In this document: positions 27,123 to 36,087 of the stretch, piece by piece | Layout: every line of letters starts with the position of its first letter | How positions within the stretch are numbered: position 1 is the stretch's first letter | DNA from: Salinispora mooreana | Lineage (GTDB): Bacteria; Actinomycetota; Actinomycetes; Mycobacteriales; Micromonosporaceae | Length of the DNA stretch: 64,000 nucleotides | Reading direction: 5' to 3' | NCBI RefSeq assembly: GCF_000379065.1 | Contig: NZ_KB900614.1 | Coordinates: 607,724-671,723, forward strand | Notes under the pieces: model-generated | The model's database searches: none | Told to the model about the DNA's origin: nothing | The model's input: only the letters and a program-made list of their open reading frames with translations | Translations under genes and position numbers: made by a program

Positions 27123-27779
27123 ATGCGTACCGACATCCTCCGTAAGACCGCCCTGACCGCTGCTGGCCTGATCGCCACCGGTGGCGCCATCGCCGCCCCC
27201 GCCAGCGCCGCCTTCGCCGCCCCCACCACGCAGCCCACCACGCAGCCCACCACGCAGACCGAGCGCGACGACACCCGCGTGCTCCCGGTCGACTACGAAG
27301 CCCAGCCGAACTTCTACTACTGCGGCCCCGCCGCCGCCCGCAACGCCCTGTCCGTGCAGGGCAAGAACATCGACATGGACGCGATGGCCGAGCGGATGGG
27401 CACCACCCAGTCCGGCACCGACTCCATCAACGACATCACCCCGGTGCTGAACACCGAGACCGGCCACGACGTGTACCGCAGCGTCGAGATCTCCACCCCG
27501 ATGGCCGACGACAAGCAGACCGACACCCTGCGCGAGGACATCATCCGCACCGTCGACGACGGCCGCGCCATCGTGGCCAACATCGCCGGCACCGCCACCG
27601 ACACCAACGGCGAGACCCACTCCTTCGCCGGCGGCCACTACATCTCCGTCACCGGCTACCGCGACGCCGGCGACCAGGTGAAGATCGCCGACTCCGCGAA
27701 CCCGAACACCGCCGAATACTGGATCACCACCGACGCCCTCGCCGACTGGATCGCCACCCGCGGCTACTCCACCAGCTGA
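27123..27779 (+). CDS. Secreted C39-like (papain-fold) cysteine peptidase
   Basis: The protein has 218 residues. ATG 27123 follows GGAAGG by 11 bases. The signal peptide is positive (MRTDILRK), then hydrophobic, with likely cleavage near ASA/AFA around residue 30. PTTQ repeats precede the mature domain. The catalytic Cys is in NFYYCGPAAARNAL (C67), the His in GGHYISVTGY (H172) and an acidic residue in KIADSANP (D190), the layout of the C39_2 family. No bacteriocin or ABC exporter is adjacent, so a leader-peptide role is unlikely. It may act on cell-wall or extracellular proteins. A strong terminator follows. Confidence 0.8.
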   Translation: MRTDILRKTALTAAGLIATGGAIAAPASAAFAAPTTQPTTQPTTQTERDDTRVLPVDYEAQPNFYYCGPAAARNALSVQGKNIDMDAMAERMGTTQSGTDSINDITPVLNTETGHDVYRSVEISTPMADDKQTDTLREDIIRTVDDGRAIVANIAGTATDTNGETHSFAGGHYISVTGYRDAGDQVKIADSANPNTAEYWITTDALADWIATRGYSTS

Positions 27780-27794
27780 CCCCCACCAACCGCC

Positions 27795-27824
27795 AAGGGC
27801 CGGCCCCACGAGGGGCCGGCCCTT
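27795..27824. terminator. Bidirectional terminator hairpin
   Basis: AAGGGCCGGCCCC and GGGGCCGGCCCTT form a 13-bp perfect stem with loop ACGA. It lies between the convergent C39-like gene (ends 27779) and dusB (ends 27848). Confidence 0.85.
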
Positions 27825-27847
27825 GTTGTCGTCGTTCGAGGCCCAGT

Positions 27848-29023
27848 TCAGCCGCCCGAGTCGGCCAACTCCGCGCCCTGCGGAACCGTGTCGTCGTCCC
27901 GGCTGTCCAGCCATCCGTTCGGCAGGAAGACCTTGCCTGGGGAGTTGGTCCGGCCACGGGGCTGGCCCAGCGTCTCCACCGGGAACGGCGCCGCCGGGTC
28001 CAGCTTGCCGAGCAGATCGTCGAGCTGGGCCAAGCTGTCAATCATCGCGAGCGACCGACGTAGCTCGCTGCCGACCGGAAAGCCCTTCAGGTACCAGGCG
28101 ACGTGCTTCCGAAAGTCGGTGCAGCCGTCCCGCTCACCGCGCGCCGCGTCACGGGCGCCGACGGTGAACTGCTCGACCAACAGCTCCGCGTGCCGGCGCA
28201 TGGTCGTGGCCACCTCCCCCAGCGTGGGCAGTCGCCGGTGCGGCGAACCGGTGAGGGCAGCCTCCAGGTCGGCGAAGAGCCACGGCCGGCCCAGGCAGCC
28301 CCGCCCCACCACGACCCCGTCGACTCCGGTGTGCGCCACCATCCGCAGCGCGTCGTCCGCCTCCCAGATGTCGCCGTTACCCAGCACCGGCACGTCCAGC
28401 GCCGCCTTCAGCGTCGCGATGGCGTCCCAGTCGGCGGTCCCCGAATATCGTTGGGCAGCCGTACGCCCGTGCAACGCCACCGCCGCGACCCCAGCATCCT
28501 GGGCGGCAAGGCCCGCCTCCACGTACGTCAGGTGGTCGTCATCGATGCCCTTACGCATCTTCACCGTGACCGGCACCCCGGCGGGTGACGCGGCGTCCAC
28601 CGCGGCCCGCACCAACCGGGCGAAGAGCCGACGCCGCCACGGCAGGGCGGAGCCACCGCCCTTGCGGGTGACCTTCGGGACCGGGCAACCGAAGTTCAGG
28701 TCGATGTGGTCGGCGAGGTCCCGCTCGACGACGATGCGCACGGCGGCGGCGGTGGTGTCGGGGTCGGTGCCGTAGAGCTGGAGGCTGCGCGGCGACTCCC
28801 CGGAGCCGAAGGCGATCATGCGCAGTGTCTTGGGATTCCGCTCGACCAGCGCGACCGTCGTGATCATCTCGCAGACGTAGATGCCACCGCCCTGCTCCCG
28901 GCAGAGCTGACGGAAGCCAACGTTGGTGATGCCCGCCATCGGTGCCAGGACCACCGGCGGCCACACCTGGTGCCGCCCGATGGTCAGCGGGCGGGGCGGG
29001 ACGGCCTTCGTCGTGGTCACCAC
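27848..29023 (-). CDS. dusB: tRNA-dihydrouridine synthase
   Basis: The protein has 391 residues. The start is one of two adjacent GTG codons (29023 or 29020). The flavin-binding barrel shows LAPMAGITNVGFRQLCREQG, NFGCPVPKV, GNGDIWEADDAL and GRGCLGRPWLF. The C-terminal helical domain carries KHVAWYLKGFP. It reduces uridines in tRNA to dihydrouridine with NADPH and FMN. It lies between the C39-like gene and glyS. Confidence 0.94.
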   Translation of the reverse strand: MVTTTKAVPPRPLTIGRHQVWPPVVLAPMAGITNVGFRQLCREQGGGIYVCEMITTVALVERNPKTLRMIAFGSGESPRSLQLYGTDPDTTAAAVRIVVERDLADHIDLNFGCPVPKVTRKGGGSALPWRRRLFARLVRAAVDAASPAGVPVTVKMRKGIDDDHLTYVEAGLAAQDAGVAAVALHGRTAAQRYSGTADWDAIATLKAALDVPVLGNGDIWEADDALRMVAHTGVDGVVVGRGCLGRPWLFADLEAALTGSPHRRLPTLGEVATTMRRHAELLVEQFTVGARDAARGERDGCTDFRKHVAWYLKGFPVGSELRRSLAMIDSLAQLDDLLGKLDPAAPFPVETLGQPRGRTNSPGKVFLPNGWLDSRDDDTVPQGAELADSGG

Positions 29024-29042
29024 TCAAGTGTAAGGAGGTCCT

Positions 29043-29080
29043 GCTCCTCCCTCCGCTGGCCTACCAGCGGAGGGAGGAGC
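29043..29080 (-). terminator. Strong hairpin after glyS
   Basis: A 17-bp perfect stem (GCTCCTCCCTCCGCTGG and its complement) with loop CCTA, lying 12 bases beyond the glyS stop. No T run, but the stem is long enough to act as a terminator. It also sits 19 bp before the dusB start. Confidence 0.75.
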
Positions 29081-29092
29081 CACCCTCGCGGC

Positions 29093-30472
<1,380 letters not shown>

Positions 30473-30583
30473 GTTTCCTCCTACGCCGGCTGGCGGTCGG
30501 CGGGGACAGTACGGGATGGAGCGAGGCTCGGGACAACGGTACGACCGGCGACGTCCTGAGCCCAGGAGAATACCGGGAGCGGT

Positions 30584-31189
30584 TCAGCTGACTCCGCACA
30601 CCTCCAGTGCACCGGTCTGCTCGTTCTGCTCGAGGTTCACCCGTTGGCGATCGCGGCCGCCGCCGCTGAAGGTGACCTCGACCGGCACGGTCAGGTTGGT
30701 CTGGTCGACCTCGCCGACCTGGAACGAGGCCACCTGTGGCCCATCGGCGGCCCGCCGTTCGAACTCCCGCCGCGACTCCTGCCGCCGCGCCGGTGCACAG
30801 AGCTGGTCGTACGCGGCACCGTATTCTCGTTCCACCAGCGCCTGGTAGTAGTCGGTGGAGACGACACGCCCCTGCTCGTCGAACGCCTGTACGCCGGCTA
30901 CCACGAGCCCGACCACCGCCGCACCACCGCCGCCGCAGCAGAGCGCCAGTGCGAGCGCCCCGACGCCGAGCCCCAGCCAGAGCCGGGTGGGACGGCCCTC
31001 GACCGGCGGCGCCGCGAACGGTGGTGCGACACCGGGGCCGGCGGGCGGGTTCGGCACTCCCGGCCCGGAGGGTGGGCCGGGCACGGCAGGGGGTACGGCG
31101 CCGTCTTGCGGGCCGGGCACCGACGGGTGCGGTGAGGGAGCGGCCGGTCCGGGAGCGGTCATGGGATCAATGTAGTGCGTATCGCTCAC
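30584..31189 (-). CDS. Proline-rich membrane protein with extracytoplasmic domain
   Basis: The protein has 201 residues. A proline/glycine-rich cytoplasmic N-terminus of about 65 residues is followed by one TM segment (LWLGLGVGALALALCCGGGGAAVVGLVVAGV). The extracytoplasmic domain begins with FDEQGRVVSTDYYQALVEREYGAAYDQLCAP, like the DUF4878/lumazine-binding-like folds. Its GTG start overlaps the stop of the monooxygenase-domain gene (GTGA), so translation is coupled. Function unknown. Confidence 0.75.
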   Translation of the reverse strand: MSDTHYIDPMTAPGPAAPSPHPSVPGPQDGAVPPAVPGPPSGPGVPNPPAGPGVAPPFAAPPVEGRPTRLWLGLGVGALALALCCGGGGAAVVGLVVAGVQAFDEQGRVVSTDYYQALVEREYGAAYDQLCAPARRQESRREFERRAADGPQVASFQVGEVDQTNLTVPVEVTFSGGGRDRQRVNLEQNEQTGALEVCGVS

Positions 31190-31527
31190 CGGTACGGATC
31201 GGCCGCCCGATCGCTCGCCGTCACGACCACGTCGGCTCCGGGCGCGGCGCTGGCGAGGGCCTCGTAGGCCGACGGTTCGTCGACCGACTCGGCGAGCAGC
31301 GGAACCGCGGTGACCTTGACGTCAAAACCGCCGAGCGCTCGGCGGTAGGTGCCGACCGACTCCCACTCGGTGAGCAGGCACCAGTAGCGCGGGTCGTCCA
31401 GCGCGCGGACGAGTTGCCCGCGCAGGTATCCGGGGCGGGCGGCGAGCGCCGCGAGCGCGGCGTGCGCTCGCGCGGTGAAGTCGTCAACGACATCGGGCTC
31501 GACCACGAACCGGTTGGTGACCAACAC
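31186..31527 (-). CDS. Antibiotic-biosynthesis-monooxygenase (ABM) domain protein
   Basis: The protein has 113 residues. GTG 31527 follows GAGGAGGTAGCC. One ABM dimeric alpha/beta-barrel domain: LVTNRFVVEPDVVDDFTARAHAAL, PGYLRGQLVRALDDPRYWCLLTEWES. Members include heme-degrading and quinol monooxygenases and many small proteins of unknown role. It overlaps the next gene by four bases. Confidence 0.8.
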   Translation of the reverse strand: MLVTNRFVVEPDVVDDFTARAHAALAALAARPGYLRGQLVRALDDPRYWCLLTEWESVGTYRRALGGFDVKVTAVPLLAESVDEPSAYEALASAAPGADVVVTASDRAADPYR

Positions 31528-31554
31528 CGGCTACCTCCTCGTAGAGTCTGTGGG

Positions 31555-31812
31555 ATGCAGCGTACGCAGCACCGGATAGCGGGCCGGCTGGCCCGGGCGA
31601 ACCCGACGGCAGTCTTCCTGGTCACCCTGGTGGTGGTGCTGGTCGCTCTCTTCACGCCGGGGGTGATCGGCGGGCTACTCACCCTCGCCCTCGCGGCGGT
31701 CGTGGCCGTGCTGGTGGTCACCACGGGGGCGCGCCAGCCGGCACGGCTGCGGGTGGTCCGGCTCCTGGTGCTGACGCTGCTGATCACCGCCGGGCTGGTC
31801 AAGCTTCTCTGA
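31555..31812 (+). CDS. Small integral membrane protein
   Basis: The protein has 85 residues. After a basic N-terminus (MQRTQHRIAGRLARANP) come two or three TM segments: TAVFLVTLVVVLVALFTPGVIGG, LLTLALAAVVAVLVVTTGA and a last LLVLTLLITAGLVKLL. It diverges from the ABM gene 28 bp away and lacks a good ribosome-binding site. It ends 20 bp before the Zur box, so it is unlikely to belong to the zinc operon. Confidence 0.7.
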   Translation: MQRTQHRIAGRLARANPTAVFLVTLVVVLVALFTPGVIGGLLTLALAAVVAVLVVTTGARQPARLRVVRLLVLTLLITAGLVKLL

Positions 31813-31832
31813 CATGCACTCATGCGTTTTTG

Positions 31833-31849
31833 ACAATCATTATCATTGT
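31833..31849. promoter_or_regulatory. Zur-type operator
   Basis: ACAATCATTATCATTGT, a near-palindrome resembling actinobacterial Zur boxes (the AATGATAATGATT pattern), 18 bp before the znuA start. The AT-rich segment stands out from its 70% GC surroundings. Zinc-loaded Zur would block znuACB transcription. Confidence 0.75.
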
Positions 31850-31866
31850 TGCGGACAGTTGCCTTC

Positions 31867-32934
31867 ATGAACAACCGCCGTGCTCCACGCGCCCTGGCGG
31901 CCACCTCCGCCGCCCTACTCGCCCTCGGCGCTGCCGCCTGCTCCGACAAGCCGACCGATGCCGATCCGCAACGGGTGGAGGTCGTCGCCGCGTTCTACCC
32001 ACTCCAGTTCCTGGCCGAGCAGATCGGTGGGGACACGGTTACCGTTAGTAACCTGGTCAAGCCCGGCGCCGAGCCGCACGACGTCGAGTTGAGCCCGAGC
32101 CAGGTTGGGGAGGTAGCCGGGGCCGAGCTGATCGTCTACCTCAGGGGCTTCCAGCCGCAGGTCGACGAGGCGGTGCAGCAGAACGCCGCCGACCGGGCGT
32201 TCGACGTCACCACCATCGAGCCGCTGCTCGACGCCACCGCCGACGGCCACGATCACGACCACGGACACGACGGCGACACCGGACACGAGGACGACCACGG
32301 ACACGACGGCGACACCGGACACGAGGACGACCACGGACACGACGGCGACACCGGGCACGAGGGTGAGGGCGGTGCCGAGACGCCGGCGGACCCGGACCAC
32401 GCGGCGGACGCCGGCAGCAAGGACCCGCACCTGTGGCTGGACCCCACCCGGCTCGCCACCGTCGGTGACCAGCTCGCCGACCGGCTCGCCCAGGCCGACC
32501 CCGAGCACGCCGACGACTACGCCGCTCGCGCGTCCGACCTCCGCGGCAAGCTGGAGCAGCTCGACGCGGAGTTCACCGCCGGCTTGGAGACCTGCCAGCG
32601 GCGGGAGATCGTGGTCAGTCACACCGCCTTCGGCTACCTGACCACGCGATACCAGCTGGAGCAGATCGGCATCACCGGGCTGAGCCCGGAGCACGAGCCG
32701 TCGCCGCAGCGGCTGGCCGAGGTGATCGAGGAGGCAAAGGCGCACCAGGCCACCACGATCTTCTTCGAGACGCTGGTCAGCCCGAAGGTCGCCGAGACCA
32801 TCGCAGCCCAGGTCGGGGCCGAGACCGCGGTGCTCGACCCGCTCGAGGGACTCGCCGCCGACAACAACGGGGACTACTTCTCGGTGATGCGGGCCAACCT
32901 CGCGGCGCTACAGACCGCGCTGGACTGCGCATGA
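31867..32934 (+). CDS. znuA: Zinc ABC transporter substrate-binding lipoprotein
   Basis: The protein has 355 residues. The lipobox is ALGAAAC with Cys25 as the lipidated residue. The ZnuA/TroA fold has metal residues in KPGAEPHDVELSPSQV, DPHLWLDP and VSHTAFGYL. Between the first and second is an Asp/His-rich flexible loop (about residues 125-165) with a repeat HGHDGDTGHEDD. Such loops deliver zinc to the binding site. The next gene overlaps by four bases. Confidence 0.93.
   Translation: MNNRRAPRALAATSAALLALGAAACSDKPTDADPQRVEVVAAFYPLQFLAEQIGGDTVTVSNLVKPGAEPHDVELSPSQVGEVAGAELIVYLRGFQPQVDEAVQQNAADRAFDVTTIEPLLDATADGHDHDHGHDGDTGHEDDHGHDGDTGHEDDHGHDGDTGHEGEGGAETPADPDHAADAGSKDPHLWLDPTRLATVGDQLADRLAQADPEHADDYAARASDLRGKLEQLDAEFTAGLETCQRREIVVSHTAFGYLTTRYQLEQIGITGLSPEHEPSPQRLAEVIEEAKAHQATTIFFETLVSPKVAETIAAQVGAETAVLDPLEGLAADNNGDYFSVMRANLAALQTALDCA
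32257..32363 (+). repeat. 36-bp tandem repeat in the znuA His-rich loop
   Basis: Three near-identical 36-base units starting at 32257, 32293 and 32329 encode 12-residue blocks with the pattern DHGHDGDTGHED. The third degrades after about 33 bases. Such repeats can vary in copy number by slippage and change the zinc-loop length. Confidence 0.85.
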
Positions 32935-33692
32935 ACGCACCCGTCATCACCGTCACGCGGGCGGCGATCGGCTACGAGGGCCGCACCGTGCTGCGAGACA
33001 TCTCGCTGACCGTGACCAGCGGTGAGGTGGTGGCCGTGCTCGGCGCCAACGGCTCCGGCAAGTCCACCCTGACCCGAGCCGTGCTCGGGCTGGTCCCGCT
33101 CAGCTCCGGCTCGGTCGGGCTCTTCGACCAGCCGGCGCGGCGATTCCGGCAGTGGCACCGCATCGGGTATGTCCCGCAACGCCTCGGCGCCGGCGGTGGT
33201 GTACCCGCCACCGTCCGCGAGGTGGTCGCGGCGGGCCGGCTGGCCCGCCGCGGCATCCTGCGGCCCCCCGGCCGCGCGGACCGGAGGGCGGTAGCGACCG
33301 CGCTGGCGGCGGTCGGTCTCGCCGACCGGACCGGCGACCCGGTCTCCACCCTCTCCGGCGGCCAGCAGCAGCGCGTCCTCATCGCCCGGGCCCTGGCCGG
33401 CGAGCCGGAGCTGCTGGTCCTTGACGAGCCGACCGCCGGTGTGGACGCGGCGAGCCAGGAGGCATTCGCCGGAGCGCTCCAGGAATTCGTCGCCGGCGGC
33501 GGCACCGTCCTGCTGGTCGCACACGAGCTGGGGCCACTGCGGCCGCTGATCTCCCGAGCCGTCGTCGTGCACGCCGGGGGGATCGCTCACGACGGCCCGG
33601 TGCCCGAACCGGCCGGCCACCACGCCGACCCCGACCACGACCACGTGCACCCGCACGGTCCCACCGAGCCCGCCGGTCTCTGGAGCGCGTGA
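32931..33692 (+). CDS. znuC: Zinc ABC transporter ATP-binding protein
   Basis: The protein has 253 residues. Walker A is GANGSGKST (about 40-48), then the signature LSGGQQQRV, Walker B LLVLDEPTAGVD and H-loop AHE. The C-terminal tail is His/Asp-rich (GHHADPDHDHVHPHGP), an unusual extra metal-binding region for the ATPase. It overlaps znuA by four bases (ATGA) and ends one base before znuB. Confidence 0.94.
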   Translation: MNAPVITVTRAAIGYEGRTVLRDISLTVTSGEVVAVLGANGSGKSTLTRAVLGLVPLSSGSVGLFDQPARRFRQWHRIGYVPQRLGAGGGVPATVREVVAAGRLARRGILRPPGRADRRAVATALAAVGLADRTGDPVSTLSGGQQQRVLIARALAGEPELLVLDEPTAGVDAASQEAFAGALQEFVAGGGTVLLVAHELGPLRPLISRAVVVHAGGIAHDGPVPEPAGHHADPDHDHVHPHGPTEPAGLWSA

Positions 33693-33693
33693 G

Positions 33694-34569
33694 ATGGAAC
33701 TCTTCCAGTACCCGTACATGCAGCGTGCGCTGATCGGCGCGTTGGTCATCGGCCTGGCCGCCCCGGCGCTCGGCATCTACCTGGTACAGCGGCGGCTGGC
33801 CCTGATCGGCGATGGCGTCGGGCACATGGCGCTCACCGGCGTCGGCGCCGGCCTGCTGCTGAACCGCTCCCCGGTCCTGGTGGCGGTGATCGTGGCCAGC
33901 CTCGGCGCGATCACCGTCGAATTGGTCCGGGCCCGCGGCCGCACCTCCGGTGACCTGGCGCTCGCCCTGCTCTTCTACGGGGGCATCGCCGGCGGCGTGA
34001 TGCTCGTCGGGCTCTCCGACAGCACCAGCACGAGCCTCAACGCGTACCTCTTCGGCTCGCTCTCCACCATCGCCCCCACCGACCTCACCACGATCGCGGT
34101 GCTCGGTGCGGCGATCCTGGTCACCATGCTGTCGTTGCGCCCGGCACTCTTCGCGATCTGCCACGACGAGGAGTACGCCCGGGTCTCCGGGCTGCCCGTC
34201 CGCGCCCTCAACCTGCTCCTCGCGGTCGCCACCGCGGTCACCGTCACCATCGCGATGCGCGCGGTGGGCGTCCTGCTGATCAGCGCGCTGATGGTGGTGC
34301 CGGTCGCCGCCGCCCAGCAGGTCACCCGCGGCTTCCGCAGCACGATGACGGCCGCCATGGCGCTCGGCCTCTTCGCCGCCGGGTCGGGTGTGTACGTGGC
34401 TGCCAACGCCGACACCGCCCCCGGCGCGTCGGTGGTGCTGATGGCGATCGCCTCGTTCGCGGTGGTGGCGCTCGGCGGCGCGGGTTGGCGGATACTACGA
34501 CGACGGCGAGTCGCCGCACCGGACACACCGGCCGTAGAGCCGCACGAGGTGGTGCTCAGCCAGTCCTGA
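33694..34569 (+). CDS. znuB: Zinc ABC transporter permease
   Basis: The protein has 291 residues with eight to nine TM helices of the ABC-3 family. Conserved parts are LVIGLAAPALGIYLVQRRLALIGDGVGHMALTGVG and SGLPVRALNLLLAVATAVTVTIAMRAVGVLLISALMVVPVAAAQ. It forms the membrane channel with ZnuC. The ArsR gene starts 36 bases downstream, without an intervening terminator. Confidence 0.94.
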   Translation: MELFQYPYMQRALIGALVIGLAAPALGIYLVQRRLALIGDGVGHMALTGVGAGLLLNRSPVLVAVIVASLGAITVELVRARGRTSGDLALALLFYGGIAGGVMLVGLSDSTSTSLNAYLFGSLSTIAPTDLTTIAVLGAAILVTMLSLRPALFAICHDEEYARVSGLPVRALNLLLAVATAVTVTIAMRAVGVLLISALMVVPVAAAQQVTRGFRSTMTAAMALGLFAAGSGVYVAANADTAPGASVVLMAIASFAVVALGGAGWRILRRRRVAAPDTPAVEPHEVVLSQS

Positions 34570-34605
34570 ACAACGGCGCAACCTTGGATTGGTTACCGTT
34601 ACCCG

Positions 34606-34914
34606 GTGAGCAGCGGGTCCGGCTACGACGCCTACGAGGGGGCGAGCGAGCTGCTGCGCGCCCTCTCCGCCCCGATCCGGCTGGCCATCGTCAGCCAACT
34701 CGCCGAGGGCGAACGGTGCGTACACGAGTTGGTTGACCAGCTCGGCGCCGCGCAGCCGCTGGTCTCCCAGCATCTGCGGGTGCTTCGCGGTGCCGGGGTG
34801 GTGCGGGGTTCCCGGCGCGGGCGGGAGATCGCCTACACGCTGGTTGACGAACACGTCGCACACATCGTGGCGGACGCGGTCAGCCACGCCGGCGAGCACA
34901 CCAACCCCACCTGA
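34606..34914 (+). CDS. ArsR/SmtB-family metal-sensing repressor
   Basis: The protein has 102 residues. It has the winged-helix fold of ArsR proteins, with helix-turn-helix CVHELVDQLGAAQPLVSQHLRVLRGAGVV (about 38-66). In the last helix D81, H83, H94 and E97 match the DxH-x10-HxxE spacing of the SmtB/CzrA alpha-5 zinc site. So it should sense zinc. SmtB-type sensors usually derepress zinc export, yet it follows the uptake genes. The start is GTG 34606 with no ribosome-binding site, perhaps leaderless. Confidence 0.9.
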   Translation: MSSGSGYDAYEGASELLRALSAPIRLAIVSQLAEGERCVHELVDQLGAAQPLVSQHLRVLRGAGVVRGSRRGREIAYTLVDEHVAHIVADAVSHAGEHTNPT

Positions 34915-34918
34915 GGGC

Positions 34919-35073
34919 TCACCTCGGGTCGCGGACCCGGGCCACGATCACGTCGGCCCACTCCCCACTGTGCGGGGGAAGCCGTGCAGCAGGAGCAGCT
35001 GCGGGCCGGCCGCCAGGCCACCGCCGTGGAGATCGAAGGCGAAACCTCGGACATCGATACGTAGGATCGGCAA
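34919..35073 (-). pseudogene. Remnant of an alpha/beta-hydrolase gene
   Basis: From TTG 35073 the minus strand reads LRIDVRGFAFDLHGGG, then PQLLLLHGFPR, the N-terminal strands and HGFP oxyanion loop of alpha/beta hydrolases. A frame change follows, and the other frame reads HSGEWADVIVARVRDPR before TGA at 34919. Only the first 50 residues remain; the catalytic serine region is gone. It is not functional. Confidence 0.6.
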
Positions 35074-35083
35074 CCTACGCGGG

Positions 35084-35108
35084 GTTCGCCGGGGGAGCCC
35101 CGGCGAAC
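35084..35108. terminator. Hairpin between arsR and the thiamine locus
   Basis: GTTCGCCGGGG and CCCCGGCGAAC, an 11-bp perfect stem with loop GAG. No T run. It probably ends znu-arsR transcription before the riboswitch. Confidence 0.55.
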
Positions 35109-35167
35109 TGCACCAATGCCGCTTTGTTGAAAGATTTTCGAAGGTGCTAGCGTCGGTCGTACAGTTT

Positions 35168-35259
<92 letters not shown>

Positions 35260-35344
35260 CGGTCGACCTCCGGTCGCGCCGTCGTTCGGCCAGCCGGACG
35301 TGGATGCGCCCCTCCTGTTCCCCCGGAGCAGACAGGGAAGACCG

Positions 35345-35941
35345 ATGAGCAAAGTCAATGTAACCACCAACCGCTGGCGCACGGTCGATGTCGTCGTCGC
35401 CGCTGTCATCGCCGTCACCTTCGGCGTCATCTTCTGGGCCTGGGGACTGCTCTGGAACGTTGTCACCCCGGCGTTCGCCTTCCTCCCGGCGACCCAGGCC
35501 GTCATGTACGGCGTTTGGCTGATCCCGGCGGTCCTCGGCGGCCTGGTGATCCGCCGCCCCGGTGCGGCGCTCTTCTGCGAGGCGGTGGCCGCGATCGTGT
35601 CCGTGCTACTCGGCTCCGAGTGGGGCAGCATCGCCATCCTTCAGGGCCTGGCCCAAGGGCTCGGCGCCGAGCTGGCCTTCGCCGCCTTCCGCTACCGTTC
35701 CTTCCGACTGCCCACCGCGCTGCTCGCAGGCGCCCTGACCGGCCTGGGCGCGGCTGCCTTCGACTTCTTCGTCTGGAACAGCGAATACGCGCTGGGCAGC
35801 TACCGGATCCCGTACGCGCTGCTGACGATCGCCAGCGCCACCGCCATCGCCGGCTTCGGTGCCTGGAGCCTGACCCGGGCCCTGGCCCGCACGGGTGTAC
35901 TGGACCTGTTCCCCGCCGGCCGCGAACGCACCACCATCTGA
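35345..35941 (+). CDS. ykoE: ECF-type thiamine/precursor transporter, substrate-binding membrane component
   Basis: The protein has 198 residues with five to six TM segments, typical of YkoE-like S components. ATG 35345 follows GGAAG by five bases. YkoE-type S proteins take up hydroxymethylpyrimidine or thiamine. It is the first gene after the TPP riboswitch and precedes the ATPase and coupling protein genes. Confidence 0.9.
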   Translation: MSKVNVTTNRWRTVDVVVAAVIAVTFGVIFWAWGLLWNVVTPAFAFLPATQAVMYGVWLIPAVLGGLVIRRPGAALFCEAVAAIVSVLLGSEWGSIAILQGLAQGLGAELAFAAFRYRSFRLPTALLAGALTGLGAAAFDFFVWNSEYALGSYRIPYALLTIASATAIAGFGAWSLTRALARTGVLDLFPAGRERTTI

Positions 35942-35946
35942 GTACC

Positions 35947-36087
35947 GTGTCGATCGAGAGGTTGGGGCCGCAGACCGCGCCCGCGGCTGCTCGCAGCGCC
36001 CGGCGCGGTGTGTTCCGGGACAGCACCCGGCGCGGCGTGTTCCGGGACAGCACCCGGCGCGGCGTGCTCCGGGGTGACGGCCGGTGA
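35947..36087 (+). CDS. Possible small ORF of the ykoE-ykoD junction
   Basis: From GTG 35947 a 46-codon frame continues through the 27-bp repeats and ends with TGA overlapping the ykoD GTG start (GTGA). The product repeats RGVFRDSTR. It begins right after the ykoE stop and could couple translation of ykoD to ykoE. The sequence has no known family and could be simple coincidence of a repeat whose length is a multiple of three. Confidence 0.25.
   Translation: MSIERLGPQTAPAAARSARRGVFRDSTRRGVFRDSTRRGVLRGDGR
35999..36079. repeat. 27-bp tandem repeat between ykoE and ykoD
   Basis: Three copies begin at 35999, 36026 and 36053. Copies 1 and 2 differ by one base and copy 3 diverges at its end. The unit starts CCCGGCGCGG and ends GGGACAGCA. 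It lies just in front of the ykoD start. Confidence 0.85.

Noticed and set aside
32257..32363. Regular 36-bp repeats considered as a CRISPR array
   Set aside because: They are contiguous without spacers and lie in frame within znuA.
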